Assembly (NCBI GenBank): GCA_026014875.1 | Contig: JAOZHO010000027.1 | Coordinates: 1 to 64,000, forward strand | Direction: 5' to 3' | DNA: 64,000 bases | Source of the DNA: Candidatus Bathyarchaeota archaeon | Lineage (GTDB): Archaea; Thermoproteota; Bathyarchaeia; TCS64 | Part shown: positions 58,083 through 64,000 of the stretch, piece by piece | How the letters are laid out: each line of letters starts with the position of its first letter | Position numbering within the stretch: position 1 is the first letter of the stretch | Position numbers and translations under genes: made by a program | Notes under the pieces: generated by a model | Database searches by the model: none | What the model was told of the DNA's origin: nothing | What the model saw: only the letters and a program-made list of their open reading frames with translations

Positions 58083-58775
58083 ATGGTGTCGGCGATCCTC
58101 GAAGGCCTCGTGAAAGCACTGGAACTCATCGCATCCGGAGACCCGACTCTTGTAGATATAACCCTGCGCTCATTAGCGATTTCAGGCCTAGCTACGATCC
58201 TCGCCTCGTGCTGGTCCATACCGCTAGGAGTCTTCATAGGCCTGGGTAAGTTCAGAGGCAGATCCCTCTTCAAAGGTCTCTTCAACGTCCTGCTGGGATT
58301 GCCCACGGTAACTCTGGGCCTCGTCCTCTACCTAGTATTCTCGCGGTCTGGACCTCTTGGATTTCTGCAGCTGCTCTACACACCGTCGGTCATAGTAATC
58401 GGTCAGGCGATTTTGATCACTCCGGTAATCGTCAGTTTCGTGGCCAACACGCTTGAGGCGGTGGACCCCGAGATCAGGAGTCTAGCCCTCACCCTGGGAG
58501 CCTCGGAGGTAAGAGCTAGCCTCACAGTCCTAAACGAGTCCCTGAACGGCGTACTCCTCGCTGTGACTGCTAGCTTCAACAGGGCGATTGCCGAGCTGGG
58601 CGTGGCGCTCATGCTGGGCGGGAACATTAGAGGAGCCACGAGAGTCCTTACGACCACCATCGCTCTGGAGACGAACAGGGGCCAGATAGCCTTGGGAATC
58701 GCGATGGCTGTCGTCCTGCTAAGCATCGTCGGCCTAGTAAACATCTTGGTGAGTCAAGCTCGGAGGTGGATTTAG
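58083..58775 (+). CDS. tupB: Tungstate ABC transporter permease (TupB-like)
   Basis: Hydrophobic permease with EAA-like loop LALTLGASEVRASLTVLNESLNGVLLA; between TupA and ATPase genes; start could also be 58074. Confidence 0.85.
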   Translation: MVSAILEGLVKALELIASGDPTLVDITLRSLAISGLATILASCWSIPLGVFIGLGKFRGRSLFKGLFNVLLGLPTVTLGLVLYLVFSRSGPLGFLQLLYTPSVIVIGQAILITPVIVSFVANTLEAVDPEIRSLALTLGASEVRASLTVLNESLNGVLLAVTASFNRAIAELGVALMLGGNIRGATRVLTTTIALETNRGQIALGIAMAVVLLSIVGLVNILVSQARRWI

Positions 58776-58778
58776 GGG

Positions 58779-59825
58779 TTGATCGAGCTTGCTGGCGTAT
58801 CAAAGATCTACAACGGAATCGAGGCGCTGAAGAACATTAACCTCAAGGTCGAGAGAGGAGAGATACTGACGATCTTGGGGCCAAACGGGTCGGGAAAGAC
58901 AACTCTCCTGAAGATATTGGGGGCATTGGAGATGCCGACCGAGGGATTTATTCTCAGCAACGGTGTGAGAGTCGATGAAGGCAATGCAGAGGAAACCAGA
59001 AGGACTACGACCCTCGTCTTCCAGCGAGCCGTGTTACTTAGGGGAACGGTGAGAGACAACGTCGCTTATGGCCTCCGAATACGGAACCTCGCAGGACCAG
59101 AGATAGAAAAAAGGGTGAAGGCGGCCCTGTCGCTTGTCGGGCTCGAAGACCTAGCGGATAGGCCATCGAAAGGTCTTTCTGGGGGGGAGCAGCAGCGATG
59201 CTCTCTGGCGAGAGCCTTGGTCTTGGAGTGCAATCTCCTGCTCCTAGATGAGCCCACGGCAAATCTGGATCCTGAGAGCATGATCATTATAAAACAGGTC
59301 ATCAAGAGGCTGAGCGAAAGGGGAGTCACCATAGTCTTGGCCACCCATGATCTGAAGCAGGCTCAGGAGCTCTCCGAAAGGATACTGCTGCTTGACGGGG
59401 GGGAGATCGTGGAATCAGGTAGGCCAGATGATCTCTTCCTCGGCCAGTCTTCTGATATGGCTAGGTTCACCCGTTCAGAGAACTTCTTCTCAGGGGAGTC
59501 TCGTGTTTTAGAAGGGGTTGCGCGCATCAACATCGGAGGAGGAGTGGAGATTCATGGAGCCTTAAGTCGAGGGGGACCTGTGAACATCCACGTTAGGCCG
59601 GAAGACATCATCGTCTCCAATGAAAGGATTGTCTCCAGCGCTAGAAACAACCTCCTGGGCTCCATTTTTAGGATCGAGGACCACAACTCCATCATTAGAA
59701 TAAAAGTTGACGTCGGCGTAGTCTTCACAGTTCAGATCACCAGGAGGTCATTCGAGGAGATGGGGCTCAACGTGGGCCAAGAGGTCTACCTCACATTCAA
59801 GGCTTCCTCGGTCATGCTTCTCTAG
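58779..59825 (+). CDS. tupC: Tungstate/molybdate ABC transporter ATPase with C-terminal TOBE-like domain (TTG start)
   Basis: LGPNGSGKTTLLKIL; LSGGEQQRCSLARAL; LLLDEPTANLDPES; C-terminal NIHVRPEDIIVS. Confidence 0.88.
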   Translation: MIELAGVSKIYNGIEALKNINLKVERGEILTILGPNGSGKTTLLKILGALEMPTEGFILSNGVRVDEGNAEETRRTTTLVFQRAVLLRGTVRDNVAYGLRIRNLAGPEIEKRVKAALSLVGLEDLADRPSKGLSGGEQQRCSLARALVLECNLLLLDEPTANLDPESMIIIKQVIKRLSERGVTIVLATHDLKQAQELSERILLLDGGEIVESGRPDDLFLGQSSDMARFTRSENFFSGESRVLEGVARINIGGGVEIHGALSRGGPVNIHVRPEDIIVSNERIVSSARNNLLGSIFRIEDHNSIIRIKVDVGVVFTVQITRRSFEEMGLNVGQEVYLTFKASSVMLL

Positions 59826-59892
59826 GCGAAGAGAGACCTCAACATTTTAGTAATCCTCGGCTAATTCTTCGTGAATACCCGGCCGTGATTCA

Positions 59893-61122
59893 GTGAGAGA
59901 AGAAAACGAAGAGTCCGCCCTGACCCCCAACAACGCCCTCTACGGGACAGGGGTGACGGGGATGTTCGCGGACAGCCTCTCCCGAAAATATCTGAGCCTC
60001 CTCGCCGTGGCTGTCGGGCTCTCCGTGAGCCAGATGAGCTACCTGAGGGCGGCCGAGAGCGTGAGCAGGCATATGCTCCAGCTCTACTGGGGGCGCCTCG
60101 TGGACCGCAGGGGGAAACGATTCTTCATCGCCCTAGGGAGGATCCTTAACGGCATCATCCTAGGCGCCCTCATCTTTGTCAAGGCACCCGCATGGGTGAT
60201 GGTCCTCATCATCGGGGTCGCGATCTGCTGGAGCATCGTGAGGCCCGCGTGGAGCAGCCTTCTGGGAGATTATACGACATACTCTACAAGGGGGACCATT
60301 ATCGGTAAGATCAACGCCCTCAGCCAGATTGGGAGTCTGGGGGCGATGATCATCGCATTATTCATCTCGCTCAACCAAGTGGGGGATACGACCCCCGAAT
60401 CGTTCAAGTTGATACTGGCTTTGTCATCCGGAATGAGCATCATATCGGGAGTGTTGAGCTTCTTCATCGAGGAGAAGCCCCCAATAAAAGAGAGTAGTGA
60501 CCTCGACCTCAGAATCGTTCTCCGTGACACCAAGCTCAGGAGATACCTCCTGGCCAATTTGATCTACGGCACAGGATTGGCCTTTGCGTGGCCTCTGTTT
60601 CCCTTCGTGATAGTCGACAGGCTCGGCCTCAAGATCTGGCAGATCGCCGCCTACTCCATCTTCCCCGCTGCATCCTCGATGCTCTCCCAACGGTATGTCG
60701 GAATCCTCATGGACAGGATAGGACGCCGCCCAGTCGTGGTCTTCAGCAGGATGATCATGACGGTAGGTCCGCTAATCTATATCGTCGCTACAGACTGGAC
60801 CCACATCGGTGTTGCGGAGATCCTGCTGGGTCTTGGGATGGGGGCCTGGATGAGCTCGGGCCCCACCTACATAATCGACCTCGCCCCCGTCGAGATGAGG
60901 GCCACTTATCTTGCAGCCAACACTGCGGTGTTCGGCCTGGCCTCGTTCATGGGTAACCTCTTGGGTGGCTACATCACAGAAAACTTCCTCATCACCGGGG
61001 GGACCATCCAAGGCATCAACACGGGGCTTTTGATCTCTGCCGTTCTCAGGTTCACCACAGGATTGCTCTTCTTCCTGATCCACGAGACCTACCCGAAGAG
61101 CGAGAGAGAGCTCTCCGCGTAG
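59893..61122 (+). CDS. MFS transporter
   Basis: YWGRLVDRRGKRFFIALGRI; YVGILMDRIGRRPVVVFSRM; multiple TM segments. Confidence 0.85.
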   Translation: MREENEESALTPNNALYGTGVTGMFADSLSRKYLSLLAVAVGLSVSQMSYLRAAESVSRHMLQLYWGRLVDRRGKRFFIALGRILNGIILGALIFVKAPAWVMVLIIGVAICWSIVRPAWSSLLGDYTTYSTRGTIIGKINALSQIGSLGAMIIALFISLNQVGDTTPESFKLILALSSGMSIISGVLSFFIEEKPPIKESSDLDLRIVLRDTKLRRYLLANLIYGTGLAFAWPLFPFVIVDRLGLKIWQIAAYSIFPAASSMLSQRYVGILMDRIGRRPVVVFSRMIMTVGPLIYIVATDWTHIGVAEILLGLGMGAWMSSGPTYIIDLAPVEMRATYLAANTAVFGLASFMGNLLGGYITENFLITGGTIQGINTGLLISAVLRFTTGLLFFLIHETYPKSERELSA

Positions 61123-61193
61123 TAACAATATGTGATTATCCCAAGTGTCTTACCTTTAAAAGGCGAAAACCCGTCTCCCAACTTGTGATATAG

Positions 61194-62519
61194 ATGCCAG
61201 AGGAAGTCAGGGTCCCGAGGGGGGCCCACAAGCATATCGATGAGGTCGATGGCGACCTCATAGTCAACGGCGCCACTGTGACTGCGGAGACGTCGGGGGG
61301 AGTCATCAAGGTCCACGGGGTGACGGAGTGCAAGGACGACTGCAGGTTCGAGTCCAGCCTCGAGACCACGGAGCTGAGGGGGAGCAGCGGGGACATCATC
61401 GTCGAGGGAGACCTCAGGGCCACTAGAATGGTCAGACTCAAGAGGGGCCGCCTCGAGGTTGGAGGCAACCTTGTTACCCCCAAGATCGAGGTGGACAAGA
61501 GTGTTGATGTATCGGGGGATCTGGATACAGAGCAGGCTCGAGTCGGGGGCTCCATAACGGTTGAGGGCGATGCGAAGGCGACACGCGTCGATGTGGGGGG
61601 ATCCTTCAAGGTATTCTCCCAGGCGGAGATCGAAGAGATCGACGTCGGCGGCTCAGTCACTATCGAGCGGGCAGCCAAGACCGGGCTCATCAACGTCGGT
61701 GGCTCATTCAGAGGCCACGGGCCCGTGGAGGCCGACAAGATCGACGTCGGCGGGAGCGTGAGGATCGAGGGGGAGGCGAACGTCAACGAGATCGATGTGG
61801 GCGGAACAGTCAAGCTCGAAGGGGGAAAGGTAGGGGACATCAATGTCGGGGGCACCCTCAAAGCATCGAGACCACTGAACTTTGGCAACATCAAGGTAGG
61901 CGGGTCCGTCAAGATCTCCGGCGGCGTCGGCGAGGAGATCGACGTGGGAGGCACATTCAAGAGCGAAGGGGACCTTGAGTTCGTGAACATCGACGTCGGG
62001 GGGACCGTCAAGATTGACGGGGACGCCAAGGGGCGTAACATCGATGTCGGGGGAACCGTGAGCGTGAACGGTGACCTCGACCTCTCCGAGGACCTCCGGG
62101 TTGGCGGAAAGGCGGCGGTCGACGGTGAGCTCAAAGCTAGAACCGTGAGGGTGGGAGGAAAGGTCGAGGCTTTCAAGATAGAGGCCCTCGACGAGATCGT
62201 GACCAACACCCTGAGGACGAGGAAGGGCGCGAAGGCGGAGGAGATCGAGATCGGGAGGAGGGGCGAGGCCGAGGGCCCCCTCATCGCCAACAGGATCCTC
62301 ATCAGGGAACGCGCGAGGGTGGAGGATGTCTACGGGGGCACAGTGGTCCTCCGCAGAGGCTCTCGGGCTAACAACGTGTACGCTGAGAGGCTGACCATCG
62401 AGAACGACTGCAGGATCACCGGATACGTGAAGTACACGGATACCCTGAACGCTGACAGGGACGCCCGGTTATCCATGGATCCGGAAAAGACTGAAAAGCT
62501 GCCCGCTCCCCCCTTCTAA
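61194..62519 (+). CDS. Beta-solenoid (bactofilin/polymer-forming-like) repeat protein
   Basis: Tandem ~20-aa repeats of (I/V)DVGG(S/T)VKIEGDA type across the middle of the protein; no signal peptide or TM seen. Confidence 0.7.
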   Translation: MPEEVRVPRGAHKHIDEVDGDLIVNGATVTAETSGGVIKVHGVTECKDDCRFESSLETTELRGSSGDIIVEGDLRATRMVRLKRGRLEVGGNLVTPKIEVDKSVDVSGDLDTEQARVGGSITVEGDAKATRVDVGGSFKVFSQAEIEEIDVGGSVTIERAAKTGLINVGGSFRGHGPVEADKIDVGGSVRIEGEANVNEIDVGGTVKLEGGKVGDINVGGTLKASRPLNFGNIKVGGSVKISGGVGEEIDVGGTFKSEGDLEFVNIDVGGTVKIDGDAKGRNIDVGGTVSVNGDLDLSEDLRVGGKAAVDGELKARTVRVGGKVEAFKIEALDEIVTNTLRTRKGAKAEEIEIGRRGEAEGPLIANRILIRERARVEDVYGGTVVLRRGSRANNVYAERLTIENDCRITGYVKYTDTLNADRDARLSMDPEKTEKLPAPPF

Positions 62520-62536
62520 TAGGCCTGGGGCATCCC

Positions 62537-62809
62537 ATGAAGCGGCGGAATCGCTACGATATCTACATGGATACCCTTGAGACGATTCGCCGCAAGGGTG
62601 TGAGCCCCATCACCAGGATCTCTTACGGCGCCAATCTCCCCGTGGACAGGGCCAAGATAGTGGTCCAGTTTCTCTCGAACCGAGGGCTCGTTAAAGAGGA
62701 GGAGTATGGGAGCACTAGGGGATTCAGGATCACGGCGAGGGGGGGCGAGTTCCTCGCGGCCCTCCGGACCGTGAAGATGTATATCGACGATGAGGACCTC
62801 GAAGAATAA
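62537..62809 (+). CDS. Archaeal winged-helix DNA-binding protein
   Basis: RRNRYDIYMDTLETIRRKGVSPITRISYGANLPVDRAKIVVQFLSNRGLVKEEEYGSTRGFRITARGGEFL. Confidence 0.75.
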   Translation: MKRRNRYDIYMDTLETIRRKGVSPITRISYGANLPVDRAKIVVQFLSNRGLVKEEEYGSTRGFRITARGGEFLAALRTVKMYIDDEDLEE

Positions 62810-62864
62810 GGAGTCCCATCGCTCCCCCAAGATATATAAAGAATTCCTTATATAAAAGAAAATA

Positions 62865-62878
62865 CTTATATGTATAAG
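62865..62878. promoter_or_regulatory. Palindrome CTTATA-tg-TATAAG upstream of ArsR gene
   Basis: Perfect dyad, with further CTTATAT copies at about 62847 and 62885; TTG start at 62911. Confidence 0.5.
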
Positions 62879-62910
62879 GTTTTTCTTATATATCCGAGTG
62901 GAGATGCCGC

Positions 62911-63222
62911 TTGAGCGAGGACGAGCTAACGAAGCTGGTGAAGACGCTTAAGGCCCTGGCGAACCCGATAAGGCTGAGGATGATAGCCTCCCTCGCCGAG
63001 GAGCCAAAGCACGCCTACGCCCTCGCCAAGGAGATGGGCCTGTCCTATCCCCTGGCGCACCTCCACCTCAAAGGATTGAGAAAAATGGGTCTAATCAAAG
63101 AGATAGCGCCTGACACCAGAACCGAAGGGCGCCCACCATCAAGAACCTACACGCCCTCAGATTTCGAGCTGGTTCTCAACCCCTCCAAGATCCTGGAGAC
63201 CGTGAAGGAGGCCAGAGCCTAG
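62911..63222 (+). CDS. ArsR-family transcriptional regulator (TTG start)
   Basis: KTLKALANPIRLRMIASLAEEPKHAYALAKEMGLSYPLAHLHLKGLRKMGLIKE. Confidence 0.85.
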   Translation: MSEDELTKLVKTLKALANPIRLRMIASLAEEPKHAYALAKEMGLSYPLAHLHLKGLRKMGLIKEIAPDTRTEGRPPSRTYTPSDFELVLNPSKILETVKEARA

Positions 63223-63223
63223 C

Positions 63224-63556
63224 ATGTCCAAGACAGCATCGGCCTTGATCGTGCTCTCAGCAATAGCCATCGGTCTGGGAGTGCCCGGCATCTGCCTTTA
63301 TGCAAGCCTCTTTTACGGCTTCAATTTCTTGGCCGCAGCAGCCGTCGCTTTCATGGCGGTACTGGTCGGCGGGGGGATCGCCATCGTCGGAGTCGTCCAG
63401 GGCCCCTTGGGAAGAGTGTTCGATGACTCCGGCAGAGTCGAGAGGCAGAGGCTCAGGATGCTCAGAGAGCAGCAGAGGGCCACCCTAGAGGAGCTCGACG
63501 GGATCGTCGGAGTCCTGGGCGAGATCAGAGACCTCCTGAAGGCGGTGGAAGAGTAG
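63224..63556 (+). CDS. Small two-TM membrane protein with C-terminal coiled-coil
   Basis: Two hydrophobic segments; C-terminus LEELDGIVGVLGEIRDLLKAVEE; 1-nt gap from ArsR. Confidence 0.7.
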   Translation: MSKTASALIVLSAIAIGLGVPGICLYASLFYGFNFLAAAAVAFMAVLVGGGIAIVGVVQGPLGRVFDDSGRVERQRLRMLREQQRATLEELDGIVGVLGEIRDLLKAVEE

Positions 63557-63691
63557 ATGTCCGGGCGCGCCGACTATTCCCGTTTGTCCGACGAGGAGCT
63601 CGTCAAGGAGACGGGTAAACGGCTGGAGGAGATGCTAAAACTCCTCGTGGAGATCAGGGACTCCTTGAAGGCTGCGGGCAGCATCGATTAG
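63557..63691 (+). CDS. 44-aa coiled-coil microprotein (not in supplied ORF list)
   Basis: MSGRADYSRLSDEELVKETGKRLEEMLKLLVEIRDSLKAAGSID; ATG directly follows the stop of the preceding gene. Confidence 0.6.
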   Translation: MSGRADYSRLSDEELVKETGKRLEEMLKLLVEIRDSLKAAGSID

Positions 63692-63707
63692 TTAGGAGAA
63701 AACAGTC

Positions 63708-64000
63708 TTGGATGTTGAGGATATCAGGGATGAGTCTGCATCTGAGCCCAAAAAGGGGCTGCTGAGCAGGTTCCGTTCCGAGTTCGGGTTCATCCAGGGG
63801 AACTTCCTCGTCATGGTAATGAGTTGGATTATCCTCGACTTCGCCAGCGAACTACCCGCAACCTACTACCCCAAGTACGTTGAGGCTCTCGGCGGCACCG
63901 CGGCTATCATCGGGCTCATCGGGGCGGTGGAGATGATCGCACGAGCCTTTGTCCAGATCCCCGGGGGTTACATGGCGGACAAGTACGGGAGAAAATGGCT
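63708..64000 (+). CDS. MFS transporter, truncated by window end
   Basis: TTG start after ttaggag; ...FVQIPGGYMADKYGRKW. Confidence 0.75.
   Translation, partial: MDVEDIRDESASEPKKGLLSRFRSEFGFIQGNFLVMVMSWIILDFASELPATYYPKYVEALGGTAAIIGLIGAVEMIARAFVQIPGGYMADKYGRKW

Noticed and set aside
61464-62190. Regular short DNA repeats resembling an array
   Set aside because: Codon-level repeats inside one long ORF (beta-solenoid), not CRISPR; no identical direct repeats with unique spacers.

Overview
Archaeal chromosomal window, GC-rich and densely coded. Archaeal markers are a histone, ribosomal protein S17e, a thermosome subunit, a 20S proteasome beta subunit, a geranylgeranyl reductase, an XPB-Bax1 pair, an archaeal-type NMN adenylyltransferase and DUF211. 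About 50 credible CDSs were read, plus two intact tRNAs (Ala-CGC and Glu-CTC). Recognisable blocks: two divergent M20 amidohydrolases among tRNA T-arm-like repeats; a class II aldolase/FBPase operon; a receiver/PAS/GAF protein with an adjacent membrane histidine kinase; a MoxR/VWA pair; a 2-oxoacid:ferredoxin oxidoreductase operon with fused gamma-delta; a divergent IleRS; an NMNAT-B3/4-RtcA-XPB-Bax1 cluster; a SerK/ParB-like protein; and a moaA-D-E-C-B-moeA operon divergent from a tupABC-type tungstate transporter. Best candidates for something under-described: (1) an RHH regulator - DUF5678 - retropepsin-like protease cassette with a palindromic promoter region (32.74-33.73 kb); (2) two near-identical 24-bp ModE-like operators between the MoCo/WCo operon and the tungstate transporter; (3) a beta-solenoid (bactofilin-like) protein followed by a compact ArsR-regulated operon of tiny membrane/coiled-coil proteins and an MFS transporter; (4) a family of tRNA 3'-half-like repeats around an M20 gene. 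No CRISPR array, rRNA or clear prophage was seen. All family calls come from reading the sequence; no database search was run.
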